A DNA stretch of 64,000 nt from CAZQKW01 sp964594075 (GTDB taxonomy: Bacteria > Desulfobacterota > WTBG01 > CAIYCZ01). The position numbers and the translations under genes are program-made. Where the stretch lies: positions 1-64,000 of the forward strand of contig CAZQKW010000012.1 in NCBI GenBank assembly GCA_964594075.1. The letters run 5' to 3'. The notes under the pieces were generated by a model. It was not told where the DNA came from. It searched no databases and was given only the letters and a program-made list of their open reading frames with translations. Position 1 is the stretch's first letter, and every line of letters begins with the position of its first letter. Below, piece by piece: positions 17,986 through 26,381 of this stretch.

Positions 17986-18057
17986 AACCATTCTCCTTTC
18001 CTGTTGTTGCGTTTTGAGAATCACTTATGATGTTATACCTCTTAACTTTTATCCTTT

Positions 18058-18095
18058 GCATACTATTAAATAGCATGCTAATTATTTTTGCGCAA
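18058..18095 (-). promoter_or_regulatory. Efflux operon promoter overlapped by a 21 bp inverted-repeat operator
   Basis: Minus-strand TTGCGC (18095-18090), a 17 bp spacer and TATTTA (18072-18067) precede the TolC gene. The inverted repeat GCATACTATT-A-AATAGCATGC (18058-18078, 9 of 10 arm pairs) covers the -10 box, so binding there would block RNA polymerase. The likely binder is the MarR protein encoded in the same operon. Confidence 0.65.
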
Positions 18096-18136
18096 TTATT
18101 TTTTTTGTTTTGAAGTTACACTGGCTTTTGAAAGTG

Positions 18137-18163
18137 CAAAAAGAGGCGTAAAGCCTCTTTTTG
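18137..18163 (-). terminator. Terminator after the AOR operon
   Basis: A perfect 11 bp stem CAAAAAGAGGC (18137-18147) / GCCTCTTTTTG (18153-18163) with loop GTAAA ends in T-runs on both strands. It serves the leftward AOR operon, whose last stop is at 18228. Confidence 0.85.
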
Positions 18164-18227
18164 TATAGTGCGTTTAATATTTAATAAAATGCACCCTCAC
18201 CAGCGGAATAAATGGTAGTTTAGAAAA

Positions 18228-20108
18228 TCAGCGATAACAATCCATGTCGCGGGCTATATCTTCAAGCCCGAGCTGTATTAAGCGATCCCGCGTGGGAATG
18301 CCGGTTTTCTTGTCCCATCCGCGAAATTCATAGTACTGATCCAGCAGATTATCCAGCATCTGCCGGGTAATAACCATTCCGCTGGAAGGCCCGGACGGTA
18401 TCGGTTCTTCCATAAAACGGGGCGGCAGACAATCGTGCTCGCGCCGGTACCCCTCCCGCACGGCAAATGCCCGGATAAGGTTCCAAATGCGCTCTGCAGC
18501 AGTGCGTGCTTCATCGAGCGTCATATTCATGCCCGTTGCAGCGTTGAGACATTTCACGGTAATGTCTGCCACATCCAACGGCCCCCAGATGCTCTCGGTC
18601 AAATGGCAGACTATCAGCGAATCGGTAAAGATATTCAAATGGTTAATGCGCGCCGTGTATTCGCCCTTCCCTTCAATGGTTTCCCGTGGCACCAGACCGG
18701 TTCGCTCCCCTGTTGGACGGCCATCGTGATGACTGCCTCCGCGCGGTCCTGTGGCATAACCCAGCGCAAACCCCGGCATGCCCCGTGCAGAATGACCTGC
18801 AAAAGACAGCCCTTTATTATGCATTGCAAAATGATATGAACCGTTACTAAGAATCTCTGAAGCGCGCCGCACTCCTTCGGCAAGAAGATTGCCCAGCTTC
18901 CCCGTGCGCAAGGCGATTTTTTCAACCAGCGGAACAATAAGCTCAGCACGCCCAAACTTGAGATCAATGCCGTCAGTATCCTCCCGGCGCAACAACCCGC
19001 GCTCACAGCATTCCATGGCAAACGCGATTGCGACGCCTGTTTCAATCGCATCAACCCCCAGATCATCGCAGAGGCGTTCCGCTGCAGCCACCACCTCTAT
19101 GTCATTATGGCCGCACATGGAGCCTAAAGAGAAAATATCTTCGTATTCAGGCCCTTCATTGCGCACTCCTTCATAGGGTCCTTCGCCAATGATGCTGAAT
19201 TTGCCGCAGCGTGCCGGGCAGGCAAAGCAGGACTTGTCGCGCTTAACAATTTTTTTGCGCATGGTGTCTCCGGACAGTCCTTCGGCAGCAGGAAAAAACT
19301 CATCCTGCCAGTTTTTATAGCCAAGCAGGCCAAGAGAGTTGTTGGCATGCACCAATACCGGTGTGCCATAGCGGGGAAGTATCTCGGAGGTGGCCGGGTT
19401 TGCTGAGAAACGGGCGAATATTTCATCCAGAAATACTTTCATTTTGCGCATATCGGGCACCTCTACTGAACCCTGTCCCCTGACTGCAACTGCCTTTACA
19501 TTCTTTGACCCCAGCACGGCTCCGAGCCCGCCTCTTCCCAGCGCACGACAGCCGCATATTACACAGGCAAATCGCACCAGTTTTTCACCGGCCGGACCAA
19601 TGGCGGCTATCTGCAGCTCATCTGAACCAAGTTCTTCAAACAGCTCAAGCTGCACCCGGTGCGTATCCATACCCCAGAAGCGCGAAGCGTCCCGCAATTC
19701 AATATAGCCGTCATCAATAAACAAATATACGGGTTGTCTGGCTCTACCCTCAAAGATAATTCCGTCATAGCCGGCAAATTTCAGTTCGGGGGCAAAGTGC
19801 CCTCCCGCAGAGCTGTGAAAAAAGGAGTTGGTGAGGGGCGATTTTGCATAGAGACCGATGCGGCTTGCCGTTGGTATCATGGTGCCTTCAACCGGACCAG
19901 TAAGGAAAATGACCTTGTTTTCAGAAGAGAAGGGTTCAATGCCCGGCTGCAGTTCATTGTAAAGGATGCGGGCGGCCATACCTGCTCCGCCGATGTAACG
20001 TTCTGCAAGTTCATTGGTGAGCGGCTCATCCTGCCATGTGCCTTCGGTAAGATTCACCCGTAACAGTTTGCCGGCATACCCTTTATAGCGAAAATCATTC
20101 CGGTTCAT
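18228..20108 (-). CDS. Aldehyde:ferredoxin oxidoreductase-family tungstoenzyme (AOR 1)
   Basis: A 626-residue AOR-family enzyme. Such proteins hold a tungsten (or molybdenum) bis-pterin site and one [4Fe-4S] cluster and oxidise aldehydes to acids with reduction of ferredoxin, or run the reverse; relatives include benzoyl-CoA reductase BamB. Seen here are the N-terminal pterin-binding domain (YIGGAGMAARIL, about 38-49; GPAGEKLVRFA, 171-181), and cluster cysteines C294, C297 and C301 in CFACPARC. The fourth ligand would be a cysteine in the C-terminal half. It is third in an operon after a ferredoxin-like and a MoaD-like gene, 8 bp from the latter. Substrate is not determinable. Confidence 0.88.
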   Translation of the reverse strand: MNRNDFRYKGYAGKLLRVNLTEGTWQDEPLTNELAERYIGGAGMAARILYNELQPGIEPFSSENKVIFLTGPVEGTMIPTASRIGLYAKSPLTNSFFHSSAGGHFAPELKFAGYDGIIFEGRARQPVYLFIDDGYIELRDASRFWGMDTHRVQLELFEELGSDELQIAAIGPAGEKLVRFACVICGCRALGRGGLGAVLGSKNVKAVAVRGQGSVEVPDMRKMKVFLDEIFARFSANPATSEILPRYGTPVLVHANNSLGLLGYKNWQDEFFPAAEGLSGDTMRKKIVKRDKSCFACPARCGKFSIIGEGPYEGVRNEGPEYEDIFSLGSMCGHNDIEVVAAAERLCDDLGVDAIETGVAIAFAMECCERGLLRREDTDGIDLKFGRAELIVPLVEKIALRTGKLGNLLAEGVRRASEILSNGSYHFAMHNKGLSFAGHSARGMPGFALGYATGPRGGSHHDGRPTGERTGLVPRETIEGKGEYTARINHLNIFTDSLIVCHLTESIWGPLDVADITVKCLNAATGMNMTLDEARTAAERIWNLIRAFAVREGYRREHDCLPPRFMEEPIPSGPSSGMVITRQMLDNLLDQYYEFRGWDKKTGIPTRDRLIQLGLEDIARDMDCYR

Positions 20109-20116
20109 AGCGCTGC

Positions 20117-20401
20117 TTAGCCTCCATCAAAGGGTATCATGATTGTAACGGTGTCCCCGTCGTTAAGCGCAACATCCAAGTCGGTCGTCGTACGATACGT
20201 CTTGTCATTAATCAGCACCAAGAACGGCACAATCGCACCAGTTATTTGATCACGTATTTGACGGTCAAATGCCGCGCCATACCGTCTGCCAAGTATTTCA
20301 AACAAACCGCCCAGCGATGTCCCGGGGCTCACCTCCACAGCAAGTTCGCTTGTTCCGACGACATCCCTGATATTGGCAAATGATTTAACCGTTATGTTCA
20401 T
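20117..20401 (-). CDS. MoaD/ThiS-family small sulfur carrier
   Basis: A 94-residue ubiquitin-fold protein of the MoaD/ThiS type, which carries sulfur as a C-terminal thiocarboxylate for pterin dithiolene formation. The C-terminus is MIPFDGG, giving the required Gly-Gly end, and VALNDGDTVTIM matches the region just before it. The start overlaps the ferredoxin stop by one base and AOR starts 8 bp further on, so it is translationally coupled. A dedicated MoaD-like protein within AOR operons is common and suggests local supply of tungstopterin. Confidence 0.85.
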   Translation of the reverse strand: MNITVKSFANIRDVVGTSELAVEVSPGTSLGGLFEILGRRYGAAFDRQIRDQITGAIVPFLVLINDKTYRTTTDLDVALNDGDTVTIMIPFDGG

Positions 20402-20733
20402 TATTTATCTGTTCCTTTTATGCCGCAGGCTTTTTGCAGCCAATTTTCTGCAACCTGTTCGGCAATAACAATCTTTGCATAGTCGCGTTTGGGATTGTCA
20501 GAGCTAAAACTGATACAGCCGACCGGACAATATCTAAGGCATACCGGTTTTCCCCCGCATGCATCGCAATGACGCGTAAAAATTGGCACCGGCACTTCAG
20601 GAAATCCGATACAGTGCACTTTGATAAAAGCTTTTTTAGGGTTAAACGTGTTGTGTTTGTTCATTGAGCAGGCAAGTTCGCAGAGCCTACATCCGGTGCA
20701 CCGATCAGCATCAACAGACAAAAATTTTCTCAT
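20401..20733 (-). CDS. Ferredoxin-like [4Fe-4S] electron-transfer subunit
   Basis: A 110-residue protein with cysteines C12, C15, C18 and C22 (CTGCRLCELAC) and C56, C59, C65, C69 and C73 (CDACGGKPVCLRYCPVGC). The spacing is that of HycB/DmsB-like two-cluster subunits rather than plain clostridial ferredoxin. It is the first gene of the AOR 1 operon and probably is the electron acceptor subunit of the tungstoenzyme. C41 is an extra cysteine outside the motifs. Confidence 0.85.
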   Translation of the reverse strand: MRKFLSVDADRCTGCRLCELACSMNKHNTFNPKKAFIKVHCIGFPEVPVPIFTRHCDACGGKPVCLRYCPVGCISFSSDNPKRDYAKIVIAEQVAENWLQKACGIKGTDK

Positions 20734-21244
20734 TTTTTATTACCGGCCATTAATTTTAACAATATTGGACATTAAATATTGAAATAAATTTGAACGCATA
20801 CATCATTCTCCGCTGTCAGCACAGGGAATTCAGCTTGTGTCCGAGAGCATAGCAATCTCAAACGTTACTTTGAGATTGTTTCCTCGCATAAATCCACACA
20901 ATGGTGCTTGAAGTAAGCCGTTTTATGAGTATGAGGAAAAAACGGTAATAAATTACCGAGGCAGCAAAAAAGAAAAAATTGAGGGCAGGATTTAAACCAA
21001 TTTTTATGATATACACGCCCATAATTTATGGTAAATATAACGTTAATGCAGGAAAATATCCAGAAAAATTTTATCTGTTTCATAATCCTCATTTGCATGG
21101 TATAAAATGACTACAGTGGCAGCGTGCGTTTCGGCGGACGTAAAAATCTTCTTCATTCTTTTCAAAGTGTTCACGCTGACTGGTGCTGCCGCATATTATT
21201 TGAAACAGGGTGATTTTAACAGCACTAATTGAGAGGATGGAGCC
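20734..21244. other. Divergent intergenic region with several hairpins
   Basis: About 510 bp without a supported gene, between the leftward AOR operon and rightward mscL. It contains a perfect 10 bp stem with 6 nt loop (CAATCTCAAA, 20853-20862, with its complement to 20878) and a palindrome CGGTAAT-AA-ATTACCG (20943-20958). Overlapping that is a 7 bp pair CCGTTTT (20918-20924) / AAAACGG (20939-20945). These would be in the 5' leader of the AOR operon on the minus strand. They could form a leader RNA, an sRNA or operators; I cannot assign a riboswitch class. TATAAA at 21101-21106 may be the mscL -10 box. Confidence 0.45.
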
Positions 21245-21688
21245 ATGTTTAAAGAGTTCAAAGATTTTATTATGCGCGGCAATGTGGTTGATATGGCGGT
21301 GGGCATAATCATCGGCGCATCATTTGGCACGATTGTTAAATCGCTGGTAGATGATATTATCATGCCGCCAATTGGCCTGCTATTGGGAAAAGTTGATTTC
21401 TCCAATCTGTTTCTGGTTATCCAGGAGGGGAAAACGCCGGGCGCATATGAAACGCTGGCTGCGGCAAAAGCAGCCGGAGCGGTCACCATTAATTATGGAC
21501 TTTTTATCAATACCATAATCAGTTTTATCATTGTGGCATGTGCCGTGTTTGTTCTTATCCGCGCGGTCAACAAACTCAAGCAAGAGACGCCGCCACCTGC
21601 CCCGGACACTAAGGAGTGCCCCTACTGCCTCTCCGCCATTCCGCTGCGGGCAATCCGCTGTGCTCATTGCACCGCTGATATAAAGTGA
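21245..21688 (+). CDS. mscL: Large-conductance mechanosensitive channel MscL with zinc-ribbon tail
   Basis: A 147-residue MscL: an N-terminal amphipathic helix FKEFKDFIMRGNVVDMAVGI, TM1 ending in VDDIIMPPIG, a periplasmic loop, and TM2 (GLFINTIISFIIVACAVFVLIRAVN). It forms a pentameric safety valve released by osmotic downshock. The C-terminus carries a CPYC...CAHC zinc-ribbon-like segment instead of the plain helical bundle, an addition found in some MscL proteins. GAGGATGGAGCC precedes the ATG. The gene is followed closely (5 bp) by the MlaE-like gene but is functionally separate. Confidence 0.95.
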   Translation: MFKEFKDFIMRGNVVDMAVGIIIGASFGTIVKSLVDDIIMPPIGLLLGKVDFSNLFLVIQEGKTPGAYETLAAAKAAGAVTINYGLFINTIISFIIVACAVFVLIRAVNKLKQETPPPAPDTKECPYCLSAIPLRAIRCAHCTADIK

Positions 21689-21693
21689 GTTAA

Positions 21694-22893
21694 ATGCCAT
21701 TCAAAACGTCAAAAGCATCCGCACCCGAACATAACCAAGCGCTGTCAACCAGCCAGGTCAGTTCATCGCCCCTGCACCTGGAGTGTGAGCTGCCGTCACC
21801 AGACACACTGCTCATGCGCCTCGCCGGAAATTGGACAATCGCGAGCCGCCCGCCCTCGGTTCATGATATTGAAAACCGGCTCCGCACCAACAAACAGCTA
21901 AAAAAAATTACCTTTGATGCTGCCGGGATTGACGGCTGGGACAGCAGCCTTATCGCCTTCTTGCGTAATGTATTGAAGCTGGGCGAAACGGCAGGTATCG
22001 CAGTCCTCACGGACGGCCTGCCGCATGGTGTGCAACGACTTGTTCTGCTCGCTGCCGCTGTTCCTGAAAGAACCGGCGCCCGAAAAGAGAGTATGCCAGA
22101 GCCGCTGCTTGCCCGCATTGGCGCGCAGGCGGTCAACTTCTCTCTGGGAACCAGAGACATGCTTGCGTTTATTGGGGACGCATTTTGTGCCTTCTGTAAA
22201 TTTTTAACGGGCGCTGCGCGGTTTCAGCGTTCTGATTTTCTTTCCAGCATCCAATCATGCGGCATAGAATCGCTGCCCATTGTCTCGCTCATCAGCCTGC
22301 TGGTGGGGCTTATCCTTGCCTTTGTGGGAGCAGTGCAGCTCAGGATGTTTGGCGCGCAGATTTATGTGGCAGATTTAGTGGGCATTGCCATGGTGCGGGT
22401 TATGGGCGCCATCATGACCGGCATTATTATGACCGGACGCATGGGGGCGGCATTTGCCGCCGAGCTGGGCACTATGCAGGTAAATGAAGAAATTGATGCG
22501 CTGGAAACTATGGGCATTTCGCCGATGGAATTTCTGGTGTTGCCGCGCATGTTAGCTCTTACCCTGATGATGCCGCTGCTCTGTCTGTACGCTGATCTCA
22601 TGGGAATTTTGGGCGGTATGATTGTCGGCGTGGGTATGCTTGACTTGAATGTCCATGAATACTTCAATCAGACCCGGGGGGCTGTCACGCTCACCTTTAT
22701 GTGGATCGGACTTTTTCACAGCGTTGTGTTTGGCGTGTTGGTGGCATTAGCCGGATGCCTGCGGGGCATGCAGTGCGGCAGAAGCGCCTCTGCCGTGGGT
22801 AACGCCACAACCTCGGCAGTGGTCACCGGTATCGTGTCCATCATTGTAGCAACTGCCGTAATAACCGTCATCTGTGATGTGCTGGGCATTTAA
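21694..22893 (+). CDS. MlaE-family ABC permease with fused STAS domain
   Basis: A 399-residue protein. Residues about 25-135 form a STAS (MlaB-like) domain, and the rest is the MlaE permease with about five to six TM helices and the conserved ELGTMQVNEEIDALETMGISP segment between them. In Gram-negative cells the MlaE2-F2-D6 complex moves phospholipids between inner membrane and periplasm, and MlaB (STAS) regulates it; here MlaB and MlaE are one polypeptide. It is followed by ATPase, MCE and lipoprotein genes in one operon (6-19 bp gaps). Confidence 0.9.
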   Translation: MPFKTSKASAPEHNQALSTSQVSSSPLHLECELPSPDTLLMRLAGNWTIASRPPSVHDIENRLRTNKQLKKITFDAAGIDGWDSSLIAFLRNVLKLGETAGIAVLTDGLPHGVQRLVLLAAAVPERTGARKESMPEPLLARIGAQAVNFSLGTRDMLAFIGDAFCAFCKFLTGAARFQRSDFLSSIQSCGIESLPIVSLISLLVGLILAFVGAVQLRMFGAQIYVADLVGIAMVRVMGAIMTGIIMTGRMGAAFAAELGTMQVNEEIDALETMGISPMEFLVLPRMLALTLMMPLLCLYADLMGILGGMIVGVGMLDLNVHEYFNQTRGAVTLTFMWIGLFHSVVFGVLVALAGCLRGMQCGRSASAVGNATTSAVVTGIVSIIVATAVITVICDVLGI

Positions 22894-22899
22894 CCAACC

Positions 22900-23682
22900 A
22901 TGAATAATCAGGAACCGCATATAATTGTCCAGAACCTTGAGATGGCCTACGGCAGTTTTGTGCTCCAGCGCAACCTGACATTCACCATCAACCGGGGCGA
23001 CATTTTTATCATCATGGGAGGCAGCGGCTGCGGCAAAAGCACGCTCATGCGTCATCTGATCGGGCTGAAGGCGCCGGCACGGGGAAAAGTTTTTTACGGT
23101 TCATTAAGTTTCTGGGATGCCCCCCCTGAAGTGCGCAAGCAGATCATGAGCAGGATCGGAGTATTGTATCAGAGCGGCGCGCTCTGGAGCTCCATGACCC
23201 TCGCGGAAAATATCGCGTTGCCTCTCAAAGAATATACCCGGTTACGGCCTTCGGAAATAAAGGACCTGGTTTCTTTAAAGCTTTCTCTGGTCGGACTTGC
23301 TGGTTTTGAAGATTATTATCCCTCAGAAATCAGCGGTGGGATGCGCAAGCGAGCAGGTCTTGCGCGGGCAATGGCGCTTGATCCGGATATCCTGTTTTTC
23401 GACGAGCCCTCGGCCGGACTTGATCCCATAAGCGCACGGCTGCTGGATGATTTGATACTTGAGCTGCGGGACAGCCTGGGATCAACGATCGTCGTGGTCA
23501 CACACGAACTGGCAAGCATCTTTGCCATTGGCAACAACTCAGTATATCTGGATGCCGAGGAAAAAACCATGCTTGGCGGCGGTCATCCGAAGAAATTGCG
23601 TGCCGAATCGCAAAACCCAAAAATTCGCGCCTTTCTCACCCGTGGTGAAGAAGGTTTAAAACCCGCACACGGTAAAAATTAG
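22900..23682 (+). CDS. MlaF-like ABC transporter ATPase
   Basis: A 260-residue ATPase with Walker A GGSGCGKST (near residue 46), the signature SEISGGMRKRAGLARA, Walker B ILFFDEPSAGLDP and a downstream switch histidine (VVTHEL). The MRKR variant of the signature is characteristic of MlaF/Mkl ATPases that power MCE lipid transporters. It lies 6 bp after the permease gene and energises it. Confidence 0.92.
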   Translation: MNNQEPHIIVQNLEMAYGSFVLQRNLTFTINRGDIFIIMGGSGCGKSTLMRHLIGLKAPARGKVFYGSLSFWDAPPEVRKQIMSRIGVLYQSGALWSSMTLAENIALPLKEYTRLRPSEIKDLVSLKLSLVGLAGFEDYYPSEISGGMRKRAGLARAMALDPDILFFDEPSAGLDPISARLLDDLILELRDSLGSTIVVVTHELASIFAIGNNSVYLDAEEKTMLGGGHPKKLRAESQNPKIRAFLTRGEEGLKPAHGKN

Positions 23683-23701
23683 TCCACGAAGGGAATCGCA
23701 T

Positions 23702-24658
23702 ATGGGCAAACAGGTGAATAAAACCATGATAGGTGCCTTTGTCGTTGGGGCGCTCGCATTAGCGGTCATCGGAATCCTTATTTTTGGTTCGGGAAAATTT
23801 TTTACCGAACGGCCAAAATTTGTCCTGTTTTTTGAAGGTTCTGTGAATGGCTTGAATGTGGGAGCGCCAGTCACGTTCAAAGGGGTTAAAATCGGCACGG
23901 TGACCGATATCAATATATATTTCAATCCTGAAGATATGAGTCTTAAAATTCCCGTCTATGTAGAGATTGAGCCCGAAAGCCTGCGCAGGGAAAATGAGCG
24001 TGGGTGGGTAAAATCAGAAAAGTATAGGTACATAAAAAGTCTGGTGGATCGCGGTTTGCGGGGAAAACTGCAGCTTCAAAGCCTGGTAACCGGCCTGCTT
24101 ATGATTGAACTTGATTTTTATCCTGACAAACCGGCGCGACTGGTCGGTTATGATAAGAGTTATCCGGAAATCCCGACCATCTCATCAGGTCTGGATGTTA
24201 TGTTGAAAAAAGTGGAAAAGCTGCCGCTTGATGAGCTGGTGAATAAGCTGACATCAGCCATTGAGGGTATAGATCGGGCTGTCAATTCCCCAAAACTTGC
24301 CGAAAGCATGGAATCAATAAATCTTGCGCTAAAAGATGTCAGTCAAATTGCTGATAAAATCAACGAGCAAATCGGGCCGATCGCAAGCGGCGTAAACAAT
24401 ACGGTGCGCAACATTCAAAAACTGGTACAGAATCTGGACGTCAGACTCGCGGCACTGTCAAAGGATCTTAATGAAACCTTAAAAGAATCCACCGGAACGT
24501 TAAAGAATTTGCAACGGGCAACAGCACCCGGATCAGCGGTTAATTATCAGCTTGCGACCACTCTGGAAGAGCTTTCCGCTGCTGCGCGTTCGCTGCGGCA
24601 ACTAACAGACACCCTGGAACGAAATCCAGAATCCTTGCTGCGCGGCAAAAAGGAATAA
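23702..24658 (+). CDS. MlaD-like MCE-domain protein
   Basis: A 318-residue inner-membrane anchored protein: one N-terminal TM helix (about 9-30), then an MCE domain with VNGLNVGAPVTFKGVKIGTV, then a long helical/coiled-coil C-terminal half (about 170-318). MCE proteins form hexameric rings or tubes that carry lipids across the periplasm; the long helical tail fits the PqiB/LetB/YebT-like or bridging variety better than short E. coli MlaD. It comes third in the operon. Confidence 0.9.
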   Translation: MGKQVNKTMIGAFVVGALALAVIGILIFGSGKFFTERPKFVLFFEGSVNGLNVGAPVTFKGVKIGTVTDINIYFNPEDMSLKIPVYVEIEPESLRRENERGWVKSEKYRYIKSLVDRGLRGKLQLQSLVTGLLMIELDFYPDKPARLVGYDKSYPEIPTISSGLDVMLKKVEKLPLDELVNKLTSAIEGIDRAVNSPKLAESMESINLALKDVSQIADKINEQIGPIASGVNNTVRNIQKLVQNLDVRLAALSKDLNETLKESTGTLKNLQRATAPGSAVNYQLATTLEELSAAARSLRQLTDTLERNPESLLRGKKE

Positions 24659-24672
24659 AGGGGGTTACTAAC

Positions 24673-25284
24673 ATGACACACCACTATCGTATGCATCCCG
24701 TCATTTTAGCTCTTTGTATTTCATCGCTATTCGCGTCCGCTTGCACCCGGAGCAGGCCGGCAAAATTCTACCTGCTCCATCCGTTGCAGGAAGCAGCGGC
24801 GCAACAGCAGGCGTTTAATACCCTTTCCATTGGCGTTGGCCCGGTTGATATGCCCGACTATTTAGACCGGCCCCAGATTGTCACCCGGGTCAATCCTGGC
24901 GAAATCAGACTGGCCGAGTTTGAGCGGTGGGCAGAGCCCCTCAAAGAAAATTTTACCCGCGTGCTGGGAGAAAACCTCTCGCAGCGTCTTGCAACCGACC
25001 GCATCGTTATTTTCCCGTGGACCGGCGCGCCACACATTGACTATCGGGTTGCAGTTGAAGTCATAAGGTTTGATGGCGCACCGGGGAATGCAGTGACATT
25101 GAACGCGCGCTGGTCAATCATTGAAGAAGAAGCACAAAAAACGCTTGCCGAAAAGAAGTCCATGATTTCTGTCCCAGCAGAGGGTCAGGATTTTGGGGCG
25201 CTTGTTGCAGCACAAAGCAAAGCGGTTGCAGCGTTAAGCCGCGAGATAGCCGGCGCGATTGTTTCTGCTACACAGCGCAAATAA
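24673..25284 (+). CDS. PqiC/ABC-type transport auxiliary lipoprotein
   Basis: A 203-residue lipoprotein with a signal ending in lipobox ASAC, then the PqiC/YmbA (DUF330) domain: KFYLLHP at the start of the mature part, IGVGPVDMPDYLDRPQIVTR and FERWAEPLKENFTRVLGENL. PqiC anchors MCE tunnels at the outer membrane. It is the last gene of the Mla-like operon, with a strong terminator about 90 bp downstream. Together the four genes make a complete inner-to-outer membrane lipid path. Confidence 0.88.
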   Translation: MTHHYRMHPVILALCISSLFASACTRSRPAKFYLLHPLQEAAAQQQAFNTLSIGVGPVDMPDYLDRPQIVTRVNPGEIRLAEFERWAEPLKENFTRVLGENLSQRLATDRIVIFPWTGAPHIDYRVAVEVIRFDGAPGNAVTLNARWSIIEEEAQKTLAEKKSMISVPAEGQDFGALVAAQSKAVAALSREIAGAIVSATQRK

Positions 25285-25375
25285 AATTGAGCGGCGGCTT
25301 GTCTCGTAAGTCATTTGTAAGTGCACGGGCTGCTCGTTTTCCTGCAATCTTTAAGCCTCCGCATAAATCCCCAAT

Positions 25376-25409
25376 AAAAAAGCAGCGTTTTAAATACGCT
25401 GCTTTTTTA
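25376..25409 (+). terminator. Terminator of the mscL/Mla operon
   Basis: The stem AGCAGCGT (25381-25388) / ACGCTGCT (25396-25403), with A and T runs on either side (AAAAA before, TTTTTT after), forms a strong terminator usable from both sides. Confidence 0.88.
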
Positions 25410-25482
25410 TTGATACGTGTGCCTGCGGTGCCAGCCAAGAACTACAGGCATACGCCATTCATATTTTTCAATAGTTTACACG

Positions 25483-25902
25483 TTAATTAGTCGGTACCTG
25501 GTAATTTTTCAAACAGGTCATAAACTCAACGCTAACAGCAATAGTTTTTTGTATGCGGCACCATCTGTCAGTTCCGCACGTGTCATTTATTTGAGACAGT
25601 TTAGTTAGCGGGCTCAGAATGCACGACAATAGCTCAATGTTGTTGTTTTCCGGGTTGATACAGAGCAGCACATCAAGCACCAGCGAGACTGCCTCATTTG
25701 CTTTGCACGCGCCATCATCGCCGCAGGCTGAAATCGCTCCCAAATCTGAAATCACGGCGCTAATTACGCATTGTAATGCTGCAGGATCATTAAGTGCAGT
25801 ACTGGTTACCGTTCCGGCTTGCGCCATCGGTGAAGCAATCAACACTATCAGTGCTGAAACCGCCATTGCCATTAGGATACCTGTTGCCTTTTTACTTCTC
25901 AT
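25483..25902 (-). CDS. Exported cysteine-rich protein with duplicated C-x14-C-x5-C-x14-C unit
   Basis: A 139-residue protein of no family known to me. The start at 25902 is set by AGAAGGAG 9 nt upstream and gives a clean Sec signal (residues 1-29, ending MAQA). The mature part has eight cysteines at 45, 60, 66, 81 and 94, 109, 115, 130: two units with identical spacing C-x14-C-x5-C-x14-C. Each central pair is CGxDxxC (CGDDGAC, CGTDRWC), and each unit starts LxC[VI][IL]S. Predicted helices between cysteines suggest two disulfide-locked helical hairpins. It is encoded next to another small Cys-rich protein on the same strand. Function unknown. Confidence 0.75.
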   Translation of the reverse strand: MRSKKATGILMAMAVSALIVLIASPMAQAGTVTSTALNDPAALQCVISAVISDLGAISACGDDGACKANEAVSLVLDVLLCINPENNNIELLSCILSPLTKLSQINDTCGTDRWCRIQKTIAVSVEFMTCLKNYQVPTN

Positions 25903-26063
25903 GATTTTTTGCTCCTTCTTAAAAATTAAACGTTTGCCATTTTTTCCGCGGCGTTTCAGGTGCTTCCGCAGAGCCTTTATTTTTTTTATTTTTCTCGCCC
26001 TGGTGATACATGACTGGCCTGTATGAGCACAAGGGCTGTGGGATGGCATAGGTCCGGGCTGGT

Positions 26064-26336
26064 TCATCCCAATTGGTGGTGTTGCGTTTTTTGAGTGGTA
26101 GCCTTATTATGTGGACTCTTCTTAATGTTTTTAATAACCATTTTAGCACAATCCCGGCATAAACCGTGGGTTGCGTCTTCAGCCGGCGGGTCAACTTCTC
26201 TTATTGAGCACTGCTGGTATAGCTTCGGGCTCTTATGTTTACAATCATCACAATACCGCGACGTTGCGGTATAAAAAACACAGCCAAAGATGTGATGGGG
26301 TCTTGGGCAACTTTCGTTATAACAAACTCGTATCAT
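26064..26336 (-). CDS. Small cysteine-rich, probably zinc-binding protein
   Basis: About 90 residues from ATG 26336 (AGAGGA lies 12 nt upstream; an upstream TTG at 26381 would add 15 residues). Cysteines at 5, 10, 19, 29, 32, 43, 60 and 63 include CDDC and CRDC pairs, and His14-His15 lie between them. This suggests one or two structural zinc sites in a cytoplasmic protein. The basic tail (KNIKKSPHNK) could contact nucleic acid. I do not recognise a family. It is upstream of, and same-strand with, the exported Cys-repeat gene, about 160 bp away. Confidence 0.5.
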   Translation of the reverse strand: MIRVCYNESCPRPHHIFGCVFYTATSRYCDDCKHKSPKLYQQCSIREVDPPAEDATHGLCRDCAKMVIKNIKKSPHNKATTQKTQHHQLG

Positions 26337-26381
26337 TTTAAATAAACGTCCTCTTCTCTTCCCCTTACAATTACTAAACAA

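Noticed and set aside
20865..21098. 77-codon open frame in the AOR leader
   Set aside because: It overlaps the hairpin cluster and has low-complexity Phe/Cys-rich content without a start site.
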